Assembly: GCA_027574665.1 (NCBI GenBank)
Contig: CM050672.1
Location: 8,850,001-8,914,000, forward strand
Length of the DNA stretch: 64,000 nt
Source of the DNA: Rhynochetos jubatus
Lineage: Eukaryota > Chordata > Aves > Eurypygiformes > Rhynochetidae
Direction: 5' to 3'
Under the pieces are notes generated by a model. The model was given only the letters and a program-made list of their open reading frames with translations, did not search any database and was not told where the DNA came from. Positions within the stretch are counted from its first letter, which is position 1. Each line of letters starts with the position of its first letter. The position numbers and the translations under genes are program-made. Positions 1-10,148 of this stretch are shown in pieces.

Positions 1-27
1 GGAAACCGCGACCTGCCATTATTAGGC
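1..27 (+). repeat. Tail of a 176-bp satellite monomer at the window edge
   Basis: The first 20 bases are identical to the segment that precedes the telomere-like core in the main array (for example 21,127-21,146). The next bases, ATTAGGCTAG, are a decayed version of CTTAGGGTTAG. The window therefore opens at the right-hand end of another stretch of the 176-bp satellite, which then gives way to the 23-bp minisatellite. How far the left array extends is not visible. Confidence 0.75.
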
Positions 28-980
28 TAGAAGAAAATTAGGCCTCAAACCAGGAGAAATTCCAGCCTAAAATGCAGCCCAAGTCCAGGAGAAATTTTAG
101 CCCAAGAGCAGCCAAAATCCAGTCCAATTTCAGGAGGTAGTCCACTCGAACTCAAGAAGAAAATTAGGCCTAAGTCCAGGATACATTCCAGCCTAAAATG
201 TAGGCCAGGTCCAGGAGAAATTCCAGCCCAAGAGCTGCCAAAATCCAGCCCACATCCCGGAGAAATTCAAGAACTGGGCCTAGAGAAATTCAGGCCTCAA
301 ACCATGAGTAATTCCAGCCTAAAATGAGGCCCAAGTCCAGGAGAAATTCCAGCCCAAGTGCAGCAGAAATTCCAGTCCAAGTCCAGGAGATAGTCCTCAT
401 GAACGCCAGGAGAAGTTCCAGCCCAAATCCAGAAGAAATTCGGCCCTAGGTCCAGGAGAAATTCAAGCCGAAACCCAAGAGAAATTCAGGCCTAAATCCA
501 GGAGTAATTCCAGCATAGCTCCAGCCCATGTCCAGGAGAAATTCAGTCCCAAGCCCAATAGAAATTCCAGCCCACGTGCAGGAGAAATTCCCATCCAAAT
601 CCAGGAGATATTCCACCTGAACTCATGGAGAAATTCCAACCCAATTCCAAGAGAAATTAAAGCCCAAAATGCAGCCCGATTACAGGAGATAGTCTAGCCT
701 AAAATGCAGCCTAATTCCATGAAAAATTCCAGCAAAAGAGCAGCAGTAATTCCAGTCCAAATCCAGGAGATATTCCACCTAAATTCCAGGAAATAACTCA
801 ACCGAACTCCAGCAGAAATTTGGGCCCAAGTCCAAGAGAAATTCAAGTCCAAATCTAGGAAAAATTTGGGCCAAAGTGCAGGTGATATTGCGGCCAAGTC
901 TAGGAGAAATTCAAGCCTGAATTCAGGAGGAATTTGGGCCTGAATTCAACCCCTACCTAGAAAAAATATTGGCCCATTTT
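28..980 (+). repeat. Degenerate 23-bp GAGAAATTC minisatellite, array 1
   Basis: This is a run of diverged units built on GAGAAATTCCAG followed by CCAAGTCCAG (23 bp). It is easiest to see where GAGAAATTC recurs with GCCCAAGTCCAG or GCCTAAATCCAG between occurrences. Units vary by substitutions and small indels, so the period drifts. No gene is visible. The same family returns at 5,142-5,683 and 15,891-19,910. Confidence 0.85.
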
Positions 981-1103
981 CAATGGAAATCCCCCTCGCC
1001 CCCCTCGGCCCCGCCCCCCTCGGCCCTGCCCCCCTCGGCCCCCTCGGCCCCGCCCCCCTCGCCCCCTCGGCCCCGCCCCCCTCGGCCCCACCCCTTAAGC
1101 CCC
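981..1103 (+). repeat. Short C-rich repeat, relative of the 22-bp array
   Basis: About 120 bp of CCCCCTCGGCCCCGCC-type units end in CCCCTTAAGCCCC and run directly into TTATTGCATGCC, the left end of duplicated block copy 1. It occupies the position that the large 22-bp C-rich array occupies before copy 2. It is therefore likely an unexpanded or differently evolved version of the same repeat. Confidence 0.75.
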
Positions 1104-1185
1104 TTATTGCATGCCCGCTCAATAATAACTCCTGCCTAAGAAGCAGCCCCACGTCTCGAGCAATTCCAGCGTACGTGCAGCAGAA

Positions 1186-2800
1186 ATGTCAGTTCAAAGC
1201 CCGGCCATGTTGCATGTGAATTCTAAGAGCGATTCCAACCCCCGGTCAGGAGAAATTCAGGCCCAAGCCCAGTCAAAATTGCAGCCTCAAATGCAGCCCA
1301 AGTCCAGGAGCAATTCCAGGCCAAGTCCAGGACACACTCCTCCTGCTCTCCAGGAGAACTGCCCGTGCCAATCTAGCCCAGCTCCCCAAGCAGGCCCACG
1401 TCCCTCCAATGGAAGGAATGACTCTGAACTTAAGCGTGCAGGGACGCCCCCAATGCGAGGGGGCCAGGAGGCGCCACAACACCAAGACCAGCGCCCAGAC
1501 CAAGAGCGGCAGCGAAGTGCAGCAGCACTCCAAGAGCGGCGCGAGACCCTCAACGGCGGCGCAACACCCCGAGCGGCGCGAGACCCCGAGCGGCAACGAG
1601 GCCCATCGACTCCAAGAGCGGCGCGAGACCCACAACGGCGGCGCAACACCCCGAGCGGCAACGAGGCCCACCACAGCACCAAGAGCAACAAGAGACCCCG
1701 ATTGCCAAGCCAGAGCTCCTTCCGAGGCAGGCCCGCAGCGCTGCAAAGGAAGGAACGCCTCTTACCGTGCGACTCCGAGGCGGAGGCGAGTCCGAGGTGG
1801 AGGCGAGTCCGAGGCGGAGGCAGGCCCGCGCCCCTGCAAAGGAAGGAACACCTCTTACCGTCCAAGTCCGAGGCGAGTCCGACTCAAAGTCCGAGTCCGA
1901 GGTGGCGTGAGGCGCGTCGAGTCGGGGCTCCTTTCGAGGCAGGCCCGCGCCCCTGCGAAGGAAGGAACGCCTCTTACCTTCTGAGTCCGAGGCGACTTCG
2001 AGGAGAAGGCAAGTCCTAGTCCAAGTCGAGGTGAAGTCTGAGTCTGAGTACGAAGCGGCGGGGCGGCGCGCCGAGCTGGGACCCCTTTCGAGGTGGACCA
2101 GCATCCCTGCAAACAAAAGGAATGCCTCTTACCTTCAGAGTCCAGGGACGCCCTGGGCCCCAGGCGGCAAGGAGGCACGCCGAGACCAAGAGCAGCGCCG
2201 AGACCAAGAGCAGCAGTGAGTCGCACCACCACACCAACAGTGGTGCAAGACCCAGAGCGGCGGCGAGGCGCGCAGACTCCAAGAGAGGCGTGAAACCCAA
2301 AGCACCGCAACAAGAGCGGCACGACACCCAGAGCGGTGGCGATTTCGTGGCTGGCCAGCATCCCTGCAAAGAAGGAAAGCCTCCTACCTTCAGAGTCCAG
2401 GGACACCCCAAGTCCCAGGCGGCAAGGAGGCGCCACGAGATCAAGAGCAGCACTGAGACCAAGAGCAGCGGCGAGGCACACCGCGACACCCAGAGCGGTG
2501 GCGAGGTGTGCCACAAGACAAAGAGGGGCACGAGACCCAGAGCACCGAGCCGGGGGCCCCTTTCAAGGCACCCCAGCGTCTCTGCAAAGGAAGGAATGCC
2601 TCGTACCTTCAGAGTGCGGGGACACCCCAAGTCCCAGGCGGTGAGGAGGCGCCGTGACACCGAGAGCGGCGGGCCAGCGTGCCGAGCCGGGGTCCCTTTC
2701 GAGGCGGGCCAGCATTCCTGCAAAAGAAGGAATGGCTCTTACCTTCAGAGTCCAGGGACGCCCCGAGTCCCAGGCGGCACGAGACCAAGAGCAGCGCGAG
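1186..2800. repeat. GC-rich degenerate repeat with a recurrent GGAAGGAATGCCTCTTACC motif (copy 1)
   Basis: The motif GGAAGGAANGCCTCTTACC, followed by CAGAGTCCAGGGAC or a relative, recurs near 1,419, 1,749, 1,842, 1,961, 2,116, 2,369, 2,591 and 2,727. Spacing runs from about 90 to 330 bp, with AGACCAAGAGCAGC and GCGGCGAGGC-type sequence between. Several overlapping open frames run through it on both strands (for example 1,186-2,019 on plus and 1,855-2,514 on minus). They encode low-complexity Q/R/P/S-rich or L/R/S-rich peptides and resemble no family I recognise. I read this as repeat, not gene. Confidence 0.7.
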
Positions 2801-3660
2801 TGTTAAAAATTCTTCCCCAGACAAAGCGGGTTGCTCGAGGTCTGCTATTTATTTAATCAAAACTCAGAGTTGGGCCACCACCTCAGAGAGTGGCCAATGG
2901 CCCAAGATCTCACACAGTTTTTACACCGTTCAATCAATACCCATTACAAAAGGTCCAAAGTCTTTGTATATTTCCACTTGGCCTTTCAGTCCCCAGAGTT
3001 CATCGTTTCCCAAAGACCACCACAATCCCCCATCTCAGCTGCATTCTTCTGTTCTTGTTCCGAGCCTCGGTTCAGTTTCAGGGTCTTCTTCGGGTCGCCG
3101 TCTCTGTAATCACTCTTCTGCCATTTCTGTCCTGCACAATTCTGAGACAGACTTTGAGAGGTACAATTAAGGGTTTACCTTTTGTCTTACAAAGCACCTG
3201 TGCTTCATTAATTAATCACTCTTTGTTCAAACTGTCTCTGCATGAGTAGCTTGACTGGGTTTGAAACCAGCCTGGGGTGGGTCCGTACAAGGAGCAGGCT
3301 GAGAGCAAACATTCTGGGCCTGTCGAGCGGTATTTCTGCACTTTACAACACCCCAAACCTCAGACCTAAACCTGCGCTAGGGACTAGGAAAGATTCCTTT
3401 ACAGAGATTCGGAAGCGCTGTCCCACCCAGGTCACCAAAACAAGGGATAACCCTCTTCCCACCAACACAACATTAAGAAACAGCATCCACTCGATCGCAG
3501 ACAGTGCTGTTCAGGGGATCGCTCCACCTCTCGTGCCTGCCGTACGTTGCATCAGCCTCCCCTCGCGTACATAGGGTACGCGTGGCATTTCCCAGAACGT
3601 TTGTCCATCTTCACTCTAATTCCTGGAACTAATTATCATACTTACGTGGTCATACTTACT
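2801..3660 (-). mobile_element. Candidate LTR-like stretch, edge at 2,801 (copy 1)
   Basis: Sequence character changes abruptly at 2,801, from GC-rich repeat to TGTTAAAAATTCTTCC and AT-richer, non-repetitive DNA. Read on the minus strand it ends in TTTTTAACA, preceded by AATAAA at 2,848-2,853, the pattern expected for the 3' end of an LTR (TG...CA with a polyadenylation signal). The same edge occurs at 9,331 in copy 2. I cannot place the other LTR end and see no retroviral coding next to it. The call is tentative; it could be another kind of dispersed repeat. Confidence 0.3.
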
Positions 3661-4550
3661 TGAATCGGATGATCTGTCACTATCTCAACCCCTCGGGCCC
3701 CACCTGGGGCACAAGACAGGACTGTCGTCATTTAACCCAGCCAGCAACAGAGCTCCGAACGGCCACTCGCTCACCTCCCCCTCCCATACAGGGGCAGGAG
3801 AGCCAGAGAAAGAGACGAGAAAGCTCACAAGGGAAGAGAGTAGCAACTTAAAAGGCAAAGAATAGAGTAACAATACTAATAAAACTACTGATAACATGCA
3901 ATAGAAAAGCCCACCACGACTACTCGTAGATTTTGGGTTAAACACCGGCGTTATCAGCACAAACCCAAAACACAACCTCTTACTGGCTGTCCTTAAGGAA
4001 TTTAACACTTTAAAAATACCTTGAAAACGCCAATAGCAATAAGGCAGAAGAAACACAGAGAAGATGTAAGGAATGAAGACGTTGAAATAAATTCAAGAAA
4101 GGGCGCTAAAGAGAGGGAGAAGTGGAAGGAATTTTAAAAAGAAACCGAGTGCAAGAAACAGACCAGAATCACAACATCGAAACAGGGAAATGGATAAGGG
4201 ACAACACACGACAAGAGTTTGAAAAGTGATTTGACACAAGAAACAGAGGGTTACAGAACAGGGAGACAGCTAGAAAGGACCCTGATAATATGGAACAGGA
4301 AGCTAACGGCATGGAAACACAGACTAGAAATTTCTAAATCACCCAAGTACAGGACAGAGAGAGATGGAGGGAAACCAGAAATAATGAATGGGTGAAGCGG
4401 CAGAGAGCAGAGTCAGCAGAAAAGAATCAAATGTCAGGGAGCCAGCCCAGTGACCAGCACAGGAGGAGGCAGAAGCAGAGACCGAGGGCAGGAAAGCAGA
4501 GAGTGGGGTGGACAGGAGACATGACAGGACTCACCACAGCCCTGAAGAGC
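3661..4550. other. Non-tandem to purine-rich stretch of block copy 1
   Basis: Bases 3,661-4,060 hold an open minus-strand reading (3,685-4,056) with a leucine-rich hydrophobic stretch (residues about 56-86), but no family is recognisable. Bases 4,080-4,520 become purine-rich on the plus strand (CAGAGAGAGATGGAGGG, GAGGCAGAAGCAGAG) and resemble the array at 12.4-15.8 kb. ACTCACC at 4,529-4,535 is a splice-donor-like GGTGAGT on the minus strand. I see no supportable gene. Confidence 0.4.
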
Positions 4551-4830
4551 AGGAACCCTTTACCACTCCCTCCATCTCTGAGCTTCCCCTGCCCCCTCAA
4601 CAGCACTGCTTCCCAGGCAGCCCCTTTGTAGCTGGAGCCCCGCCCCGTGCAGGGCTGGCCCCATCCTCAGCCTCACGGGCCACACCTGGGGCTGCCCCAG
4701 CCCCAGCTGGAACCCATGAGGAACAGGGGCGATGGCCAAAGCCCCACAGCATATCAACCCTCACCTGAGGGCTGAGACGGTGGCTTTGCAGCAGGAACTC
4801 GAGGCTTAATGCAATAAAAGCTGCTGGCTC
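4508..4830 (+). other. Gene-like tail with AATAAA (copy 1)
   Basis: An open plus-strand frame runs from 4,508 to a TGA at 4,766-4,768 and gives a proline/alanine-rich C-terminal-like peptide. AATAAA follows 45 bp later at 4,813-4,818. This could be the last exon and polyadenylation site of a duplicated host gene fragment, or chance. In copy 2 (11,608-11,991) the same TGA is GGA, so the frame reads on about 30 codons further. That argues against constraint on the protein. No homology is recognised. Confidence 0.2.
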
Positions 4831-5046
4831 ACAGCAATCCAGAAGGAGATAACGGTGACAGGCAATGTTGAGAAACACCCCAGCAATTTTTTGGGAGCTT
4901 CTGCCCGTCCTGCAAAGCGGCAGGACCAGACTCTCCTGTCTTTGCTGACAGAACTCTACACCAACACCCAGGAGGGCACAGCTGAGCAGCTCTGTCCTTT
5001 GCCAGTGACACCCTGGGTCCCTGGAGGACAGTTGAGGATGGTCACT

Positions 5047-5141
5047 GCAATGTCAGTGCAGTGTCGTGCTGCTCCTGGCAGCCCTTTGCAATCCCGACTC
5101 TCCCTGGACCTGGGGCCTTTCCCCTTCTCCAGACACTAACC
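5047..5141 (-). repeat. Lone inverted fragment of the 176-bp satellite monomer
   Basis: GCAATGTCAGTGCAGTGTCG at 5,047, continuing through CCCTGGACCTGGGG to CTCCAGACACTAACC at 5,141, is the reverse complement of the monomer segment running from GGTTAGCGTCTGGAG to GCACTGACATTGC. It has roughly ten mismatches in 95 bp, so it is diverged from the main array. It stops at the edge of the telomere-like core and continues into inverted 23-bp minisatellite. Confidence 0.85.
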
Positions 5142-5510
5142 GTAGCCCTCCTGGGCTTGTGCCTCAATCTCGTGTGGACCTGGGCTGAAATTTCTCCTCC
5201 ACTTGGGCCCAAATTTCTCTCGCTGTTAGGGTGGACTGTCTCTGGGGCTTCGACTGGAATTTCTGCTGCACTTTTGGGCTGGAATTTCGCCCAGAATTGG
5301 CCGCAGTTTCTCCTGCACTTGCACCAAAATTTGTCCAGGATTTGGACTGGAACTTGTCCTGGATTTGAGCCCAAATTGGTCCTGGCCGTGGGCTGGATTT
5401 ATGCTGGAGTTACTCCTGGATTTAGGTGTGAATTTCTCTTGGCCTTTGGCTTAGTTTTCATTTGGACCTGGGCCTGAATGTGTCCCGTATTTGGACTGGC
5501 TTGAGGCCCG
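5142..5510 (-). repeat. 23-bp minisatellite, inverted orientation
   Basis: Units read as CTGGACTTGGGC-AAATTTCTC on the plus strand, the reverse complement of the GAGAAATTC family (for example GGGCCCAAATTTCTCTC near 5,205 and TGGACTGGAATTTCTG near 5,250). It is continuous with the inverted 176-bp fragment on its left, so the two were probably inverted together. Confidence 0.75.
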
Positions 5511-5683
5511 CTTCCAGTATAAATTCGAGGCCAAGTCCAATAGAAATTCCAGCCTTGGTCCGGCAGAAATTGGGCCCCAAGTGCAGGAGAAATTCACGCC
5601 AAAATCGAGTCGAAATTGCAGCCTAAACCCAGCCCGAGGGGAGGAGACGTTCGGGCTGAAGGGCCAGGGAAATTCAGCGCCCC
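5511..5683 (+). repeat. 23-bp minisatellite, direct orientation
   Basis: From about 5,511 the units return to the plus orientation (GGCCAAGTCCAATAGAAATTCCAG and GTGCAGGAGAAATTC). This creates a head-to-head switch with the preceding inverted stretch. It runs up to the C-rich array at GGCCAGGGAAATTCAGCGCC. Confidence 0.7.
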
Positions 5684-7419
5684 CCGCCCCTCAAGCCCCG
5701 CCCCCCCCCGCCCCTCAAGCCCCGCCCCCCCCGCCCCTCAAGCCCCGCCCCCCCCGCCCCTCAAGCCCCGCCCCCCCCGCCCCTCAAGCCCCGCCCCCCC
5801 CGCCCCTCAAGCCCCGCCCCCCCCGCCCCTCAAGCCCCGCCCCCCCCGCCCCTCAAGCCCCGCCCCCCCGCCCCTCAAGCCCCGCCCCCCCCGCCCCTCA
5901 AGCCCCGCCCCCCCCGCCCCTCAAGCCCCGCCCCCCCGCCCCTCAAGCCCCGCCCCCCCGCCCCTCAAGCCCCGCCCCCTCGCCCCTCAAGCCCCGCCCC
6001 CCCGCCCCTCAAGCCCCGCCCCCTCGCCCCTCAAGCCCCGCCCCCCTCGCCCCTCAAGCCCCGCCCCCCTCGCCCCTCAAGCCCCGCCCCCTCGCCCCTC
6101 AAGCCCCGCCCCCTCGCCCCTCAAGCCCCGCCCCCTCGCCCCTCAAGCCCCGCCCCCTCGCCCCTTAAGCCCCGCCCCCTCGCCCCTTAAGCCCCGCCCC
6201 CTCGCCCCTTAAGCCCCGCCCCCTCGCCCCTTAAGCCCCGCCCCCTCGCCCCTTAAGCCCCGCCCCCTCGCCCCTTAAGCCCCGCCCCCTCGCCCCTTAA
6301 GCCCCGCCCCCTCGCCCCTTAAGCCCCGCCCCCTCGCCCCTTAAGCCCCGCCCCCTCGCCCCTTAAGCCCCGCCCCCTCGCCCCTTAAGCCCCGCCCCCT
6401 CGCCCCTTAAGCCCCGCCCCCTCGCCCCTTAAGCCCCGCCCCCTCGCCCCTTAAGCCCCGCCCCCTCGCCCCTTAAGCCCCGCCCCCTCGCCCCTTAAGC
6501 CCCGCCCCCTCGCCCCTTAAGCCCCGCCCCCTCGCCCCTTAAGCCCCGCCCCCTCGCCCCTTAAGCCCCGCCCCCTCGCCCCTTAAGCCCCGCCCCCTCG
6601 CCCCTTAAGCCCCGCCCCCTCGCCCCTTAAGCCCCGCCCCCTCGCCCCTTAAGCCCCGCCCCCTCGCCCCTTAAGCCCCGCCCCCTCGCCCCTTAAGCCC
6701 CGCCCCCTCGCCCCTTAAGCCCCGCCCCCTCGCCCCTTAAGCCCCGCCCCCTCGCCCCTTAAGCCCCGCCCCCTCGCCCCTTAAGCCCCGCCCCCTCGCC
6801 CCTTAAGCCCCGCCCCCTCGCCCCTTAAGCCCCGCCCCCTCGCCCCTTAAGCCCCGCCCCCTCGCCCCTTAAGCCCGCCCCCCTCGCCCCTTAAGCCCCG
6901 CCCCCTCGCCCCTTAAGCCCCGCCCCCTCGCCCCTTAAGCCCCGCCCCCTCGCCCCTTAAGCCCCGCCCCCTCGCCCCTTAAGCCCCGCCCCCTCGCCCC
7001 TTAAGCCCCGCCCCCTCGCCCCTTAAGCCCCGCCCCCTCGCCCCTTAAGCCCCGCCCCCTCGCCCCTTAAGCCCCGCCCCCTCGCCCCTTAAGCCCCGCC
7101 CCCTCGCCCCTTAAGCCCCGCCCCCTCGCCCCTTAAGCCCCGCCCCCTCGCCCCTTAAGCCCCGCCCCCCTCGCCCCTTAAGCCCCGCCCCCTCGCCCCT
7201 TAAGCCCCGCCCCCTCGCCCCTTAAGCCCCGCCCCCTCGCCCCTTAAGCCCCGCCCCCTCGCCCCTTAAGCCCCGCCCCCTCGCCCCTTAAGCCCCGCCC
7301 CCTCGCCCCTTAAGCCCCGCCCCCTCGCCCCTTAAGCCCCGCCCCCTCGCCCCTTAAGCCCCGCCCCCTCGCCCCTTAAGCCCCGCCCCCTCGCCCCTTA
7401 AGCCCCGCCCCCTCGCCCC
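5684..7419 (+). repeat. 22-bp C-rich satellite, about 79 units
   Basis: Regular 22-bp units consist of CCCCGCCCCCTCG followed by CCCCTTAAG. The array is graded. The left end (5,690-5,950) has CCCCCCCCG and TCAAG, the middle (about 5,950-6,160) has CCCTCG with TCAAG, and everything from about 6,160 has CCCTCG with TTAAG and is nearly invariant. Each unit holds a CCCCGCCCC GC-box-like core and, on the right side, CTTAAG. The minus strand is strongly G-rich. Plus-strand frames in its left part encode only a Pro/Ala/Ser repeat and are not genes. Confidence 0.95.
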
Positions 7420-7802
7420 TTATTGCATGCCAGCTCAATAATAACTCCTGCCTAAGAAGCAGCCCCACGTCTCGAGCAATTCCAGCGTACGTGCAGCAGA
7501 AATGTCAGTTCAAAGCCCGGCCATGTTGCATGTGAATTCTAAGAGCGATTCCAACCCCCGGTCAGGAGAAATTCAGGCCCAAGCCCAGTCAAAATTGCAG
7601 CCTCAAATGCAGCCCAAGTCCAGGAGCAATTCCAGGCCAAGTCCAGGACACACTCCTCCTGCTCTCCAGGAGAACTGCCCGTGCCAATCTAGCCCAGCTC
7701 CCCAAGCAGGCCCACGTCCCTCCAATGGAAGGAATGACTCTGAACTTAAGCGTGCAGGGACGCCCCCAATGCGAGGGGGCCAGGAGGCGCCACAACACCA
7801 AG

Positions 7803-7955
7803 ACCAGCGCCCAGACCAAGAGCGGCAGCGAAGTGCAGCAGCACTCCAAGACCAGCGCCCAGACCAAGAGCGGCAGCGAAGTGCAGCAGCACTCCAAGAC
7901 CAGCGCCCAGACCAAGAGCGGCAGCGAAGTGCAGCAGCACTCCAAGACCAGCGCG
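7803..7955 (+). repeat. 48-bp minisatellite, three units
   Basis: ACCAGCGCCCAGACCAAGAG recurs at 7,803, 7,851 and 7,899, giving a 48-bp period. Copy 1 has the unit once (about 1,487-1,535). Because 48 is a multiple of three, the plus-strand open frame here simply gains a 16-residue peptide repeat, which explains its extra length. Confidence 0.9.
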
Positions 7956-8182
7956 AGACCCTCAACGGCGGCGCAACACCCCGAGCGGCGCGAGACCCCG
8001 AGCGGCAACGAGGCCCATCGACTCCAAGAGCGGCGCGAGACCCACAACGGCGGCGCAACACCCCGAGCGGCAACGAGGCCCACCACAGCACCAAGAGCAA
8101 CAAGAGACCCCGATTGCCAAGCCAGAGCTCCTTCCGAGGCAGGCCCGCAGCGCTGCAAAGGAAGGAACGCCTCTTACCGTGC

Positions 8183-8300
8183 GACTCCGAGGCGGAGGCG
8201 AGTCCGAGGCGGAGGCGAGTCCGAGGCGGAGGCGAGTCCGAGGCGGAGGCGAGTCCGAGGCGGAGGCGAGTCCGAGGCGGAGGCGAGTCCGAGGCGGAGG
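8183..8300 (+). repeat. 17-bp minisatellite GAGTCCGAGGCGGAGGC
   Basis: About seven near-perfect tandem copies of GAGTCCGAGGCGGAGGC occur here. Copy 1 has about three, one of them with GGTGGAG. The copy-number difference (4 x 17 = 68 bp) is not a multiple of three and changes the frame between the two blocks, so no protein is being conserved. Confidence 0.9.
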
Positions 8301-9330
8301 CAGGCCCGCGCCCCTGCAAAGGAAGGAACACCTCTTACCGTCCAAGTCCGAGGCGAGTCCGACTCAAAGTCCGAGTCCGAGGCGAGTCCGACTCAAAGTC
8401 CGAGTCCGAGGTGGCGTGAGGCGCGTCGAGTCGGGGCTCCTTTCGAGGCAGGCCCGCGCCCCTGCGAAGGAAGGAATGCCTCTTACCTTCCGAGTCCGAG
8501 GCGACTTCGAGGAGAAGGCAAGTCCTAGTCCAAGTCGAGGTGAAGTCTGAGTCTGAGTACGAAGCGGCGGGGCGGCGCGCCGAGCTGGGACCCCTTTCGA
8601 GGTGGGCCAGCATCCCTGCAAACAAAGGAATGCCTCTTACCTTCAGAGTCCAGGGACGCCCTGGGCCCCAGGCGGCAAGGAGGCACGCCGAGACCAAGAG
8701 CAGCAGTGAGTTGCACCACCACACCAACAGCGGTGCAAGACCCAGAGTGGCAGCGAGGTGCGCAGACTCCAAGAGAGGCGTGAAACCCAAAGCACCGCAA
8801 CAAGAGCGGCACGACACCCAGAGTGGTGGCGAGGCGCACCAGCTCCAAGAGCAGCGCGACGGCGAGACACAGAGCACCAAGCCAGTGCGCCTTTCGTGGC
8901 TGGCCAGCGTCCCTGCAAAGAAGGAAAGCCTCCTACCTTCAGAGTCCAGGGACACCCCAAGTCCCAGGTGGCAAGGAGGCGCCGTGACACCAAGAGCGAC
9001 GGGGCAGCACGCTGAGCCAGGGTTCCTTTCGAGGTAGGTCAGCGTCCCTGCAAAGGAAGGAATGCCTTCTACCTTCAGAGTCCACAGATGCCCCAAGTCT
9101 GAGGTGGTGAGGAGGCACCACGAGATCAAGAGCAGCACTGAGACCAAGAGCAGCGGCGAGGCACACTGCGACACCCAGAGCGGCAGCAACGCCCAGAGTG
9201 GTGAGCCGGGGTCCCCTTTCAAGGCACCCCAGTGTCTCTGCAAAGGAAGGAATGCCTCGTACCTTCAGAGTGCAGGGACACCCCAAGTCCCAGGCGGCAC
9301 AAGACCAAGAGTGGTGTGAATGTTAAAAAT
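8301..9330. repeat. GC-rich degenerate repeat, remainder (copy 2)
   Basis: This continues the GGAAGGAATGCCTCTTACC-type repeat, with occurrences near 8,322, 8,469, 8,625, 8,920, 9,056 and 9,246. A 302-codon minus-strand open frame (8,335-9,243) traverses several units and is a product of the repeat. No gene is recognised. Confidence 0.7.
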
Positions 9331-10148
9331 TCTTCCCCAGACAAAGCGGGTTGCTCGAGGTATGCTATTTATTTAATCAAAACTCAGAGTTGGATCACCA
9401 CTTCAGTGAGTGGCCAATGGCCCAAGATCTCACACAGTTTTTAGACCGTTCAATCAATACCCATTACAAAAGGTCCAAAGTCTTTGTATATTTCCACTCA
9501 GCCTTTCAGTCCCCAGAGTTCACCGTTTCCCAAAGACCTTCACAATCCCCCGTCTCAGCTGCATTCTTCTGTTCTGGTTCCGAGCCTCGGTTCAGTTACA
9601 GGGTCTTCTTTGGGTCGCCGTCTCCGTAATCACTCTTCTGCCATTTCTGTCCTGCACAATTCTGAGACAGACTTTGAGATGTACTATTAAGGGTTTACCT
9701 TCATTAATTATTCACTCTTTGTTCAAACTGTCTCTGCATGATTAGCTTGACTGGGTTTGAAACCAGCCTTGGGTGGGTCCGTACAAGGAGCAGGCTGAGA
9801 GCAAACATTCTGGGCCTGTCGAGTGGTATTTCTGCACTTTACAACACCCCAAACCTCAGACCTAAACCTGCACTAGGGACTAGGAAAGATTCCTTTACAG
9901 AGATTCAGAAGCACTGTCCCACCCAGGTCACCAAAACAAGGGATAACCCTCTTCCCACCAACACAACATTAAGAAACAGCATCCACTCGGTTGCAGACAG
10001 TGCTGTTCAGGGGATCGCTCCACCTCTTGTGCCTGCCGTACGTTGCATCAGCCTCCCCTCACATACATATGGTACGCGTGGCATTTCCCAGAATGTTTGT
10101 CCATCTTCACTCTAATTCCTGGAACTAGTCATCATACTTACATGGTCA
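9331..10148 (-). mobile_element. Candidate LTR-like stretch, edge at 9,331 (copy 2)
   Basis: TGTTAAAAATTCTTCC begins just after GTGGTGTGAA (about 9,322-9,331), and minus-strand AATAAA lies at 9,368-9,373. It is collinear with 2,801-3,650, with a small deletion near 9,700 relative to copy 1 (loss of part of TTGTCTTACAAAGCACCTG). See copy 1 for the reasoning; the opposite edge is not defined. Confidence 0.3.

Larger units (their letters stand above)
1104..5046. repeat. Duplicated block, copy 1
   Basis: From TTATTGCATGCC at 1,104 to about GTTGAGGATGGTCA at 5,045, this stretch matches 7,420-12,182 almost continuously, apart from point changes and indels. The order in both copies is a GC-rich degenerate repeat, an LTR-like AT-richer stretch, a purine-rich stretch, and a gene-like tail with AATAAA. 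Copy 1 lacks about 670 bp present in copy 2 (10,149-10,816); the junction is near 3,655. It also has fewer units of two short minisatellites. After 5,046 it runs into an inverted 176-bp monomer, while copy 2 runs into other sequence. Confidence 0.9.

Noticed and set aside
28..980. Known chicken W-chromosome or nuclear-membrane satellite families
   Set aside because: The 23-bp GAGAAATTC unit does not show the periods or motifs I know for those families (about 21-bp A/T-run units or 41-bp units). Not certain without a library search.
1186..2019. 277-codon plus-strand frame, 305 codons in copy 2 at 7,502
   Set aside because: Low-complexity peptide over GC-rich repeats, with overlapping open frames on both strands. 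A 68-bp repeat-number difference changes the frame between copies.
5491..6212. Proline-rich frames over the C-rich array
   Set aside because: Translation of the 22-bp satellite. The frame ends once TCAAG units become TTAAG and supply TAA.
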